NCBI GenBank assembly: GCA_002205965.3
Contig: NADL03000135.1
Coordinates: 1 to 64,000 of the forward strand
Length of the DNA stretch: 64,000 nt
Reading direction: 5' to 3'
From: Kappaphycus alvarezii
Lineage: Eukaryota; Rhodophyta; Florideophyceae; Gigartinales; Solieriaceae
In this document: positions 34,735-45,349 of the stretch, piece after piece
Layout of the letters: each line of letters begins with the position of its first letter
Position numbering within the stretch: the first letter of the stretch is position 1
Translations under genes and position numbers: made by a program
Notes under the pieces: generated by a model
The model's database searches: none
What the model was told of the DNA's origin: nothing
What the model saw: the letters and a program-made list of their open reading frames with translations, nothing else

Positions 34735-36441
34735 CCGGATGTTCCACGTCAGGCACGTGCAGTGGGGCTCGCGATAGAATCGCCATTGCAACAGAAGACC
34801 ACAGTGTGCAACTAATGCGCTGATAAATACGTCTGCGGATCACTGCTGTGGTTGTGTTGAGCTTCTCTGCGATGCGGGATGAAGTCTTCGAGAACAGAAT
34901 GGAGGCGGGGATGGGCACCAGGGAATCGAAAGCCAGGGGCTGAAACTTGAGTTCGGTTCCTGGAGGGTGTTGTGCGAAGGAGGGGGGATGCGGCGTACCA
35001 GTTTGCGCTCCAGGTCTTTGACTCTGTCTCGGTGGGCAATGTCGGCGGCGCCGCCGGCCATTTGTGTGGCCCTTGTGCGCACGCCTTGTTTGAACGGCGA
35101 GACAACGGTTAGGTCGCAGGCTATGGGGCGGACCTGTTGGCCTGTGGGCAGGGGGGGGCGTTGTATCAGAATGTCCGCAGGGCGGATATTCGTTCCCGGG
35201 ACAAGGAGCGGGACTTCGTACTGGCAGTCCAGGCCCGCAGCGCGAGCAACGTGGTAGGCGAAAACGTTGCGTAGCGAGTTGTGGCGGTGCGGGCGGCCGA
35301 AACCGGCAGGGCAAAGGTCCGCCGCGTGGTCTCCAAGTGCGTCCATAGTTTGGTTGCAGTGGGCGCAGGTGAGCGGGCGGGAGTCGTCATATACGGGGAG
35401 GCCGAGGTGCCGGCGGATCATGGTCTGCCAGTGCGCCGAGGACACCACAGTAGCGGTTGTGGGGTGAGCGATGAGAAAAGCGGCGGCGGGGCTTTTCCGG
35501 AACGCCAGGCCACGAATCCGATGTCGAACTTCTTGAGTGCTGTGCTGAGCCGGGTTGGGGTGTGTCACCCATGAGTCATCACGCCAGTGGACCCTTGCCT
35601 GTGCCTCCTGCTGCACACCATTTAAGATGGTTTGGAGGTTGGATGGTTTGGCAGCAAGCAGGCTTGGGTCAAATGGGCCAATGTCGACGGAGTACGGGCG
35701 CCCAGGGATACATTGCAGGAAGTCATGGATTCGCGGCAAGGCTTGTCGGACCAGGAACGCCCTGTCACCCCGGTATCGGTGACCAGAGACGGCGGCAGAA
35801 CGTTGCGTGGTGTACGATGCCGACCTCTCACGTGCCGGAACCGCGTCGATGATACTAGCTGCGACCGAGCTGTGTAGAAACGGGGAGATGAGGGTGAAAC
35901 CCTGACCTCCGTGTCGAATCGGTAGCGTGACTTGGTCCCATGCAGCGTCTGTGAGCGCGATCCCGTGTAGCTCCGAGTAAGACGACCTCTGCAGGGCGTC
36001 AAAGGCTTGTGCAGCGGGGGCCGAGTGTTGTGGGTCGGCGAGCCGGAGCGCGTGGGTGACGAGGCATGCCGACGCGCACAGCCGGTGCATGTGGAAACGG
36101 GCGCGGGGGTCACGAACGTGAGTCAGCAGTCAGAGGGTGCGGTGGCACCCCTCGACCTTGCCCCGTAGGTATGCATCGGTGAAGGCCCGGTTGCCCATCG
36201 GCGCTCCTAGGAGCTCGAAGCCGTCGCGCGAGCACTCGGACAGAGGAAACTCGCGGAGGAATTCCGTGCGGTCCGGTAGGAGCGTGTTTGGCCGGTGAAT
36301 GCGCGTCTTCCTCGCGTTGACGTAGAGGCCGACAGCCGGACCCTCAGCCTGCAGGAGGCGGAGAGCACGGCGCAGACCCTGGAAAGTCCCGATGAGGGTC
36401 CCGTCGTCTGCGTACCATTGATTCAGATTCAGATTCAACAA
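34735..36441 (-). pseudogene. GC-rich LINE fragment: RT palm to restriction-like endonuclease
   Basis: From 36441 the frame enters the RT at QWYADDGTLIG (YADD at 36414-36403) and runs to 34840 with a single in-frame TGA near 36130. Residues after about 36090 form the long C-terminal region. A C-x2-C-x8-H-x4-C cluster (CAHC ... GDHAADLC), then RHNSL, then RPADILI and CDLTVV match the CCHC, RHN and RPD...D order of restriction-like endonuclease LINEs, with an extra Ala in RPD. The fragment is 5'-truncated inside RT. A GATTCA triplet repeat (36421-36438) sits at the break. Base composition is very GC-rich, unlike the host gypsy-1. It lies in the leader of gypsy-1 and does not share the short-tail family's 3' end. 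Confidence 0.75.
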
Positions 36442-36502
36442 TGATTTTTGAAAAAATTGTGATTTATAACCTGATTGGCTCTCCTTGCACCTTCAAATTT
36501 CA

Positions 36503-36575
36503 GTCCTGGTGCCCTAGTGGTTAAGTGTAAGCAGCTCTTGATGAAGTGGTCGCGGGTTCAAATCCGCCAGGAGCA
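36503..36575 (+). tRNA. tRNA-like sequence or tRNA pseudogene with Pol III A and B boxes
   Basis: 73 bp with an A-box-like GTGCCCTAGTGG and the B box GGGTTCAAATCC. The ends TCCTGG (36504) and CCAGGA (36567) pair as an acceptor stem. The D stem is partial, the T stem is only 4 bp with an 8-base loop (one C missing from the usual CCCGC), and I find no proper anticodon stem, so no isotype is assigned. A one-base deletion in a tRNA gene or the head of a SINE are both possible. Confidence 0.35.
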
Positions 36576-36828
36576 CTTACAAAAAGTTCCTTCTTTGACG
36601 TAAGGGTTGACGTCAGTCACGTCGGGTGCGTTATAGTAGCCCTTCTTCCGATTCTTGCTTTGCGGTGATTGTCCTGTCTAGGTCCTGATGGCGATACGGA
36701 CTTGCAATTGTAAGTCCTACTACAAGGATCTGGGGGCAGCAGAGGAAAGCTTGCAATCACAGCGGAAGGGTGAGCACAACACACAAAGTCGATTGAGAAA
36801 TGAACTTATTGCTCTATTTTCCTTTTTG

Positions 36829-37590
36829 TTACTCAAAAACAAGCAATTTTAATGGAAAATAAAGATACCAATTGTGACCCCTGACTGTGAGTCGATGCTG
36901 AGCCCCGTTCTGATGGCGGACAAGATCTTGTTCACTGAACAACTCAATTCGGCAGTCCTTGCCTTGTACTCCTTCTGCTTGTACGCGGATGTGACGACGG
37001 GGGAAGGAGTGCTCGAAGTACTGAACGCGACCGGAGCAGGTCACTTGACAATGACGACAATGGAACGGAGAGGATTTCGGGTTCTTGTTCATCCGCGGCC
37101 TTTTCGAGGGCCTAGCCTTGCGGATTCGATGGTTTACCACCCTTTGGATCGACACAGAGGCGGCGTCCGGCAGTACTTGAAGCCTTCTCGGAGGAGCCCT
37201 TGAGCTTGTCGGTGGCCTTGACGGGTTCGAGACGGTCGGACGCGACGGCTTCCTCGGACCGGCTAAGGATCGAAGACTGGTCGATGTGGGTAGGGTGAAC
37301 GAGCGAAAAGGGGTGCAAGGCTCTTCGACCGTAACAAGGGGAGATGCCACTGACAGTGCTCGGGGTAAGACAAGATCTTGGCAAGCCGGCGTCGGTGTCT
37401 TGGGCTCCTCGGGGCTGAGTAAGGCGATGGGGGTTCTCGGAGTCGACGGAGGAAGCGGGGTCTTGGTATCTTCTTCCTCGCCAATCGGTAGTATTGGCGA
37501 GGTGAGCGGGGAACGAAAGTCGGCGAGGTCTTCTGAGTCGTACTCTGACGGCGATGGAGGGCGGCCCTTTGACTTCCTGTTGTACGACAC
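36829..37590 (-). pseudogene. Proline/serine-rich ORF with C2H2 (JAZ/U1-type) zinc fingers
   Basis: 253 open codons with no ATG at the front (first codon GTG, TAA three codons before it); the only internal Met is at residue 167. Residues 10-170 are Pro/Ser/Thr-rich with repeated KTP, TP and SP motifs. Residues 178-200 form a finger C178-x2-C181-x12-H194-x5-H200, the U1/JAZ spacing. A second unit has C-x12-H-x5-H (RHQNGAQH) but lacks its first Cys. The ORF sits between the gypsy-1 5' LTR and the LINE fragment, on the same strand as both. N-terminal zinc fingers are known in R2-type LINEs, so it could be the front of that LINE, a captured gene exon or a gypsy-1 leader ORF. Confidence 0.45.
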
Positions 37591-37724
37591 TGTGGGTTAC
37601 CGCGTAAGGGTCAGAGTGAAAAACACAATGTTAGTCTCTGTTTGCAATCGGGCAGCTGAGATAAATCTAGTAGAGATTTTATCCCAACTGGCGGATTGGA
37701 AAAACGCACAATAAGGCACAACTT

Positions 37725-37743
37725 ACTTGCGATGCTACCACGA
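37725..37743 (-). other. gypsy-1 primer binding site
   Basis: The minus strand reads TGGTAGCATCGCAAG three bases after the LTR end, the usual TGG start of a tRNA primer site. The matching tRNA is not in this window. Confidence 0.6.
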
Positions 37744-38260
37744 TGTGGGGTGTTAAGCGCACACGAGCAGATCAAGGTAGAACTGTGGTTGAAACTTTGG
37801 TTGAGACTGGCTGGGTAAAGCCGGCCGCTCCAAACCAGGGTTTAAATAGAACTGAAGATAGCTACAAACTAAAGGAAAATGCAGTCTAACAGTAGCGAAT
37901 TCAAAGGTATTCCCGTAAAACAGCCCTGACGGTATCGTAAGTAGCGCTTTCAGAATTGTATCGGCAAGAGTGACATACTCTGACAAGATGTAAGAAGTAC
38001 ATTGGTCCAGATGGAATGGGATAGCAAGGCGACTTTTGATTGGTAAAGCAATGATGTAATATGCCAGTGTGCAACTCTCCCGTAACTATTCCAAGTGTAC
38101 CAATGGGGTCAAACGCTGTGTTCAGAACTGTAAGGAAAGTCTAATGACAGCAAAGTGCCTAGTAGCCCTGGCTGCAAGGTTACCAGTGGTTTGAATCTAA
38201 AGTACAGTATATGCAGTGAATTCGTGTAAAGCTGTAAGGTCTGTGAAGTGAAATAAAACA
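37744..38260 (-). repeat. gypsy-1 5' LTR
   Basis: 517 bp, the same length as 29457-29973, with only scattered substitutions (about nine). It is followed by the TSD copy GAAAT at 38261-38265. Confidence 0.93.
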
Positions 38261-38265
38261 GAAAT

Positions 38266-41200
38266 CATATTGAAGTCTTTCGGAGCTTTAAACACGCTTA
38301 GCAATCACCACAGAGAACGTGTGTCACACGATACTCGCATAGCAGACTTCGTATGAGGAAAATTGGATAAAAGAAATCCCCCAAAATAATCTTCTTACGA
38401 AAAACTAAACCAGTACATTAGAGTGAACAACGAAAATAAAGCATTTCAAAAATTAATAGTCTTAGTTAGCAGTTCACGTGGAACAACTGAGGTGCTTCCA
38501 TCAGCACAAAAGTCGCTTATGACAATCTAGTATCGAAAATAAGTTGTCCCATTTCAACTGAGAGTGCCCTATCACGACTAAAAAGTTGATAAGGAACCCA
38601 GGAAGGAGTTTATGGCTCTAGACTCCGCGAAGATATGTGTCAAACGATATCAGACAAACACAGTTAAATATCTTGATTCGTGTTTCAGCAAGTAGCTCGT
38701 TACAAAGAAGAATTGTATCGAGCTAAACTCAGATTAAGAAGTACATCGTCAAACTTCGCTTATCTGAATCCTTTCCGTGATATGGAATGTTACAGAAACT
38801 GTCAGTATTCCAAGTTTTTAGCTACTCTTCTTTCACTACACTTATTTCTCGAATAATATGTCACAGAAAGAAATATCTACGAGTTCGACGTAATTAAAAA
38901 CATTTTGTGTCGAGCTCAGTAGATTTCCAACACCTATTCGTCTCGCAGAAATGAAAAAATAGCTAGAATTGTTTAGCTCACGCTTAAGAAAGGTTCTAGG
39001 AAACAAATGAGAACTTCTTTAAAGAACATGGCCATTTACAGAATGGAAAATGATCTAATCAGTTGGAGACTCGATTTATCCGCCCCCGCATTAATTTATG
39101 TAGGCTGCAGTCTTTTCAGATGCGTTGGATATACAGATTCAAAAAAAATTAAAATATTGATATCAGAAGGTCACAGCAGCCTGTTAAAAACCTGCAATTC
39201 AAAAACTACCTCTGAAAGAAGATTTGCGAGTCTTAAGTTCAGAAATGAAAGACACCAAAAGCCTACCAAATAGGTATTGATTCCATAGAATGATCTCTTT
39301 CAGTATTTTAAAAAAGTGCGAAAACTGGGTGTTTAGTTTAGCGAAAAGTTACATATTTTCCCCCCACACGTTGTCAAAGTCCAATAAAAGTCACTAAAAC
39401 ACCGCTATACTAGAAGTAAATACTTTCAGTTCTGATCATGTGGTATTAAAAACACAGAAAAAGTTTTTGATCTCATTAAAAATGGGTAGATCCAGAAATT
39501 TATGACCCTATCCAACGACGCTTTTCGTACACAGAGCGGTAAATTATCTCTACCCCCAGCTTTCGAGGAAAACATTTAAGTCGATTATGCATTATTGTTA
39601 ATGAATGTTTCCAGGAAGTAGATTCATGGGCTGTTGAAAGGAGAGGATATATAAAATACCGAAGAAACAAATTTCGTCATCAAATAGGATAACTGAGAGA
39701 CTTTCAGGTTTCAAGGGGATCTAGAGGTTTTGAATGTGGATTAGTCTATTACAATGGGAGGTATGAAAATGATAGCCGGGATAAGTGACAGAAAGCTGTC
39801 GTCCTTGGAGAACTCATTTATGCTTTTAGAAAACAAGAACTGTCATTATCCCATTCGTAACGTTGATGACAATGAATCAGGCTCTCCCATATAACTGGAT
39901 CAAAAAAATGGACTGAAATAAGTGTTATTGACAAATTTCTGAGGAGAAAATTAGAGAATATATATGATTAAAGGGAAAAAGAACACTTCATGAAAAAGTT
40001 TATAGGCCACAAAATTACAAATGACCTACGAATTGGGCTTGGTGCATTCAACTCAGGGTACTCTTTCCACCGAAAATGCTAGCTACCCGCCTCAGCCTAC
40101 CAATTCCTTGTAATCATAAAGAAAAATCTGCTTAGAGCAATTCCTTGGAAGTTCATAAAATGGAGATGATGAAAAAATTTAAACAAAAAATGTATGGTAC
40201 GAGTTCTGAGAACCTGTAGTGCAAAAACAATCGCCTTTTAAAATAATTGGCTGCTCCAGCAGTCCCAGAGGTCAATAAGAAGAGATTTTATTGAATGTCT
40301 TACCTAATTTCGTAAGGAAATAACAAAGTGTGGATCACTTAAACAAGTAAATAGTATTTAAGATGTCAAAAAATACTGTTTCCGAATTTATAGGAAATTA
40401 TCCAAAGAAAAAAGGCAAACTTAATCTGGTAAGAACCGAAATAGTAAAATTAAACCTCTTAGAAGACATACTACCTAGTGTTCTTAAATTTATTTGTGGA
40501 ACAGTTACTAACGCTATTTCAAACTTGGCCTCAATTACTGGCAATGATTCAGAAAAATTACTCTCAGAAAAGAGTACCTAATTAGTGTCCATAACTCAAA
40601 TTTTATTTATTGGGAGTGAGTTTTGAAGGTGAGACTGTACGTATGGTACAGTACTGTTACAGCGAACATCGCGCTATGATTATGGAAAAGTTCATTTAAA
40701 CTAGTTGCAAAGCTTTACGCATGAAAAAGAGACCGATGGAAGACTTAGGGAATGGTTAAAAATTCTGAAAAAATATATTTATTTTAAATTCTCTGATCAG
40801 TCAAGAATTATTTACAAAATGCTTTTCTTCACCTAGAAATAATTATAGATTCAGCATATAATTTGTGGGGAGTGCGAGAATTTGGGTTTAAATAATCATA
40901 AATGTATTTGGGATAATAAGTATTATCCACATGCAATTCGGCCCTTTCGACGGAATCGACCAACTGCCATCATTCTCAGGGATATTAGGTTTTCATAGAT
41001 GCAGAATGGCCTAAACGAAACCTCAGCTTCTAATAATATGATAACCGGGGCCATTGAGTTGATAATTAAACACTCATAAACTGTCGTGAGTAATTTGCGA
41101 GAATATACCTCACAATATGGTATAAAATAGATTTGTAGTAAGAATTACAATTTAGGAGAAATAAGTTATTGTGAACTCATTCAATAGACCCAGCTAACCG

Positions 41201-42229
41201 GTGATGATGAAAAGTTGCTTCGAAATGACTTAAAATTGATATTTCTAAGTTTTTGGTACCTTAAATACAAAAACGTTATGCTGCGATGAGCTATTGCATG
41301 TTAAAGTAACCTTTTGTCTCACTGATGAGCACATAAAGCATTTAACGAGAAAAAAATGAGGGAATGGCAGTTTGTAGAATGGAAAATATTTTTCTTCCCT
41401 GAAGAGAAAAAAATAATTGAGGCGACTTTGAGGCGTCTCGTACTATGGGTTTCCAATTAACAACGAATAAATACTTATGCTAAGAGGAAAATAGATTGTA
41501 AACTTTTATTCATGTTAGAATGATTTCTAGTCTATAGCTCAAGGAACTTGGTCTTTTAAACTGACGGCAGGACTCAGAGTAGTATCTCAAAACCCTGTGC
41601 GATATTTAATTGGCTTACAATGCGACGAATCATGAGGCACTTGGATTCATCAGCAAGAAAATTGCTCAGTTTATGTTTCAAGATTTATTTTACAACAATT
41701 ATAAGAAAATAGTGTGCATTTTTTAGAACGGGCGGCTCACGTGATCGATTCATACAACGTAGAAAATCTGTAAGTCGGCGTAATTAGTTTTTTAAAGAGA
41801 GAAGGAAGTCATTTTATCTGTTCACACCAAATTGGAGGGCTTCATAGTCTATTTTTCGTCGTTGATACCGAAGAAAGCTCTGCAAAAATTCTTCATGTCT
41901 ATAAAAAATCCACTTCATACCTGTCTCACTATAGTAGAAAGCCGGAATTCCGTATCAGGATGAAGTAAAAGTGACATAAAGGCACGATCTTTGATCTGAA
42001 CCTACGTTTTAGTTCCTCTGAGAACCAATTATTATAACTATGCTTTCAAGTCACTACTAAAGGGTTATATTTCTACTGATGTAATAACTCTGTTGACGTC
42101 TCTGCTGACAACTGATGGCTATGTCAGTGTGTAAATTTTACTGGCTTACAGGTATTACTGTATTTTACTGTTCAACCTACATCTTGGCGGTTAAATTTAT
42201 GCACCGTACGGGGTACTAAGTTTGAGCTG
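38266..42229. other. AT-rich region without supported genes
   Basis: About 4 kb after gypsy-1. The longest ORFs (39007-39273; 40363-40581 with an ATG and a Lys-rich start) have no family motif and fit chance in this composition. Confidence 0.5.
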
Positions 42230-42380
42230 ATATTTTTAGATCAGCTCAAGCACGTCCAGGGCTAGCCTCGCACCATATTCCCAATGACCTCTAGAAACTT
42301 CCTCTGATCGTCCAGTAGCACCAGTAGACTGGTCTTGAAGTCTACATAAACCCCGATCTCCCTCCGTGTATGTCTCAGTA
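42230..42380 (-). other. GC-richer island, two open minus-strand frames
   Basis: It stands out from the AT-rich surroundings. One frame reads VYVDFKTSLLVLLDDQRKF, the other includes RGHWEYGARLALDVLELI. Both look protein-like but neither has a start or a family. A small hairpin (GAGCTGAT...ATCAGCTC, 42222-42245) is at its left side. Confidence 0.25.
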
Positions 42381-42405
42381 AAATACCATGCTACTTTGCC
42401 TTTTC

Positions 42406-42535
42406 CGAACTCTCTTCTTTGGTTGCTCTCTCCATTCTCTCCCTCTCTCTCGATCTCAATCGCTCTCTCCTGCTAGCTCCTTCTCCCCTCTTCATTTCTT
42501 TCTCATCCGATCGTGCTCTCTCCCCACACTTCATC
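42406..42535 (+). repeat. Polypyrimidine (CT-rich) tract
   Basis: Repeated CTCTCTC-type runs over about 130 bp on the plus strand, directly upstream of a LINE tail copy. The ORF over this stretch is low complexity and not credible as a gene. Confidence 0.6.
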
Positions 42536-42599
42536 CATTAGTTCGCATCCTAACCTTGTTGAGCACCAGCTGCATTTATAATTATGGCGTGCATTGTAC

Positions 42600-42668
42600 G
42601 CAAATACAGCGGCGTGGAAACAACTCAATACATCTTTCATGCATTGAAATAACCCAAATTACACCCTG
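42600..42668 (+). repeat. LINE 3' tail fragment
   Basis: GCGGCGTGGAAACAACTC, ACATCTTTCATGCATTGAAA and TAACCCAAATTACACCC share order with 27935-28002. Confidence 0.5.
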
Positions 42669-43129
42669 TAAGTAGAGCAATCTTTCATTTTTCATCGCTC
42701 AAAACCAGTTATTCATAAATTGAGCACTTTGTATTTCTTTTTTTAGAATAATTTTCGCACAACTAGGAATTTCTTCTACAGAGATTTGAACCAATACGTT
42801 TTTACGTTCATAATCCAATGAGGTGTACAGTACTGGCGCAGTTTAACTAGCTCTTTCTGGCCTTGCGATTTGGAGAGGTACTGTACGAGAAGTACATACA
42901 GTATACGGTAAGGTACGATAGTATTTTGTCGAAATTCGTGGACATCATGGCAGTACAATGTGCGCAAAAACTTGAACCATTAATTACTGCACTGATACAA
43001 TACGGGTGATAGCATGGGAATAAGTTGGCGATTTCACTACTGTTGGGACTGTTATTCAATCAAAATATTTTTTTTGTACTGTTTGGAGGGATTTTGAAAA
43101 TTTGAGATGTCTAGGTAAACCCGATTCTG
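42669..43129. other. Intergenic, no gene seen
   Basis: Short overlapping minus-strand ORFs (42776-43059) only. Repeated GTAC-type words (gtactgtac, gtacatacagtatac) give local palindromes without a clear element. Confidence 0.4.
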
Positions 43130-43665
43130 AAGCTACAGCCTGATTTGGGGGGCATCAACAACCATTTCAACCTTCGACTACCTGATGTGCGGCCAGAAAC
43201 CCACATATGGTATATCGACAAAGGTTTGTCTGTGCTGCGAGTCCTTCCAATCCGACTGAAATTCAAAATTTCTATTATATTTGCCTTGCTATCCGATTAC
43301 AAGCGGGGATACAACATTCTGTTTTAATCTGATACTTCAGAATAGCGCCCAGAGCAGGTACACAATGCCTTCAGGTACCAAGTCTTACGCATCAACGTCC
43401 ACCATTTATATAATCGGGCAATGGCAGAGGTGAGGTGACCGCGATTCTTCTGGCATCCCACGATCATCGAATAGAAAAGGCCAGTGAGCAGTTCATCAAG
43501 CCTCGTCGTGGGAACACGTCTGCAATTGGAGAAAATCGACGCAGTGGCCTCACCGATCCCCCGAAATGCGAGTCGCCGTTCCGAGAGGTTTCATCGCGAG
43601 TATTAGAACCATACCCTCCGAAACTGAAGCTTACTACGCCAGCCGGAAACAAAGGAAAATAGTTA
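43130..43665. other. More GC-balanced island with uncertain ORFs
   Basis: A plus-strand open frame 43435-43662 (75 codons, no ATG) contains IGENRRSGLTDPPKCESPF and ends PPKLKLTTPAGNKGK. The antisense frame is open too. Composition suggests former coding sequence, possibly a decayed element, but nothing is recognised. Confidence 0.2.
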
Positions 43666-44254
43666 GATTCGTATAAAAAAAGAAGTTAGAACGGCAGGAA
43701 TAAGAAACAAGGGCCTCCAACTACTCAGAAATCTCAGAGTTATCCGAGCAGGCTTCTTATTATTTCGTTGGGATAACTGGTTCATTTATCTAGAGAGGTG
43801 ATTTCATAAAAAAAGCGTCAAAGTTTCACGAAATGTGAACCCTTTCGAGTCGAACATTTTCAAGACTCCACAGATAGATACTAATGGAAGTAAAGTTTCT
43901 CTCTTCTTACTGTAAAGTGTGTTTAGAATCGCCCTATTTACGATGAAATAAAGCGACTATCTTGCAGTGGACAACAGAAAAAATATTTGATGAGCTATAC
44001 AGTGAACTATTTGAAAATGAGACTTGCTATCAAATGACAGGAATCAGAGACCCTCAAACCAAGTGTCTAGGACAGGTAATTGCAGTAATGGAACATTAAA
44101 CCGTCCTGAATCAGGCCAATAGTATTTTTCAGTGACTTCTCATTTACAGTATGGTATTCTAGTACTTTCAGGACCCCAAAAAATAACTTTTGAGCGAATA
44201 CAGTAGCCCTCTAGACCCCTGACTAGTTGCTTATCAAGTTTGTCGCAATATATC
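43666..44254. other. AT-rich intergenic, no gene seen
   Basis: No ORF of note and no repeat found. Confidence 0.5.
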
Positions 44255-44470
44255 TATCCCAGTACAAAGCGAAAGAGTGAAATCCTGAGTTGAATTATTA
44301 TCCTTGGTTGCAATAAATTATCAAAATACTGTACTGAATCATCGTGAGTCAATGTGCATTACTTTCTTTATGAGGCTACAATATCCTAATGCAATTACCT
44401 CCCCTTTGTGGGACTCGAGAGGACAATACCTTCTCCAAACATTTACTCAGTAGCTTCGTTGTGATCTCTA
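44255..44470 (+). repeat. Diverged third copy of the upstream block of the R1 zinc-finger repeat
   Basis: It shares AGTACAAAGCGAAAGA, ATACTGTACTGAAT, GGACTCGAGAGGACA and CCTTCTCCAAAC in the same order with 57455-57725 (copy 2). The TATA box itself is not kept. No zinc-finger coding region follows; copia-B begins 470 bp downstream. Confidence 0.6.
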
Positions 44471-44522
44471 CAAGCAATCTACCCCCCTCAGTGAACACCT
44501 TCACCCGTATATTCTACCTTCC

Positions 44523-44721
44523 AGTCGACAGACTTTAAACAAAAGTCCAAGGACTATAAACTAAAAGTAAACAGGCTAAAAATAAGAGTTCCTTGGACTT
44601 TAATCTTCCCTGCCCGGAACGACTATAAAATCTAATGCCAAGGCGGGCACAAAAACAGTTGTGGGTTTTTCTTTGCCTGAGAGCTGGAGTGCCGAGCAAG
44701 AGGGAGCAAAGTCGACAGACT
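44523..44721. mobile_element. Possible short insertion flanked by 12-bp direct repeats
   Basis: AGTCGACAGACT occurs at 44523-44534 and 44710-44721, flanking 175 bp. Inside is a perfect 12-bp inverted repeat, AAAGTCCAAGGA (44542-44553) with TCCTTGGACTTT (44590-44601). It could be a SINE, a MITE or a LINE fragment; no similarity to the other repeats here was seen. Confidence 0.35.
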
Positions 44722-44943
44722 AAAACAAGTCCTAAGCAACGGAGTTAACTTGAAGTAATTTGACCTCGCTGACGTGCTGCCACCACCGGTCGAGCTTGCC
44801 CAGTGGATAATGGTGTTGATCGAAAGATCTGGTGGAAAGCGAATGGGCGATCTAACAAGGTGTTGTACGAAATATTAGCGTAGAAGCACTGAGCAACTTC
44901 TAGTAACAGGCCATAGAGATCATTTGCACCTGTCTCCATTTTG

Positions 44944-45335
44944 TGTGGAGATAAGTAGTGGTGGCTGAAACTCGCACCACACCCGGAGTGTCTAACCAGG
45001 GGCCGATATTCTATACTCTAAGCGATCATTCACGTTAATGTTGGTGCGCTACGTTCCACTTGAGTTCACGCTGGGAAGATTTAGTCAACTCAAGAAAACG
45101 CGACTTATCCGAAGGGTATCACCGGGGGTCTGGGTTTCGACACCCCCTAGTTAGAATTCAAAGAGAGAATATAGAGAAGAATGGGAAAAAGAAAAGAGAG
45201 GACGAAGATAGTGAGAAAGTACATTAGTTGCGCAAGTAGCCTAAGCAAATGAATCACAGCCGTGAAATCGTAGAAACTGCCATAGCCTAGTTACTACCGT
45301 AAGCACAAAAGCCAGCTCCCTGTTTCGTGTAAAAC
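44944..45335 (+). repeat. copia-B 5' LTR
   Basis: Collinear with the reverse complement of 2222-2611, followed by a primer-site region and the gag ATG at 45350. Both edges are approximate. Confidence 0.65.
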
Positions 45336-45349
45336 GTTAGTGGATCAAA

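Larger units (their letters stand above)
29457..38260 (-). mobile_element. Ty3/gypsy chromovirus gypsy-1, complete ends, with inserted cargo
   Basis: 8.8 kb bounded by two 517-bp direct LTRs and a GAAAT TSD. On the minus strand the order is LTR, primer site, leader (3.2 kb, holding a zinc-finger ORF, a tRNA-like sequence and a LINE fragment), gag, protease, RT, RNase H, integrase, chromodomain, polypurine tract and LTR. That order and the chromodomain place it in the chromoviruses. I count about 9 differences between the LTRs, so insertion was fairly recent, yet each ORF is broken by frameshifts. The long leader is abnormal and probably reflects a later insertion. Confidence 0.93.

Noticed and set aside
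34840-35782. Overlapping plus- and minus-strand ORFs in the GC-rich LINE block
   Set aside because: Only the 36441-34840 frame has RT and endonuclease motifs; the others are frame shadows of GC-rich sequence.
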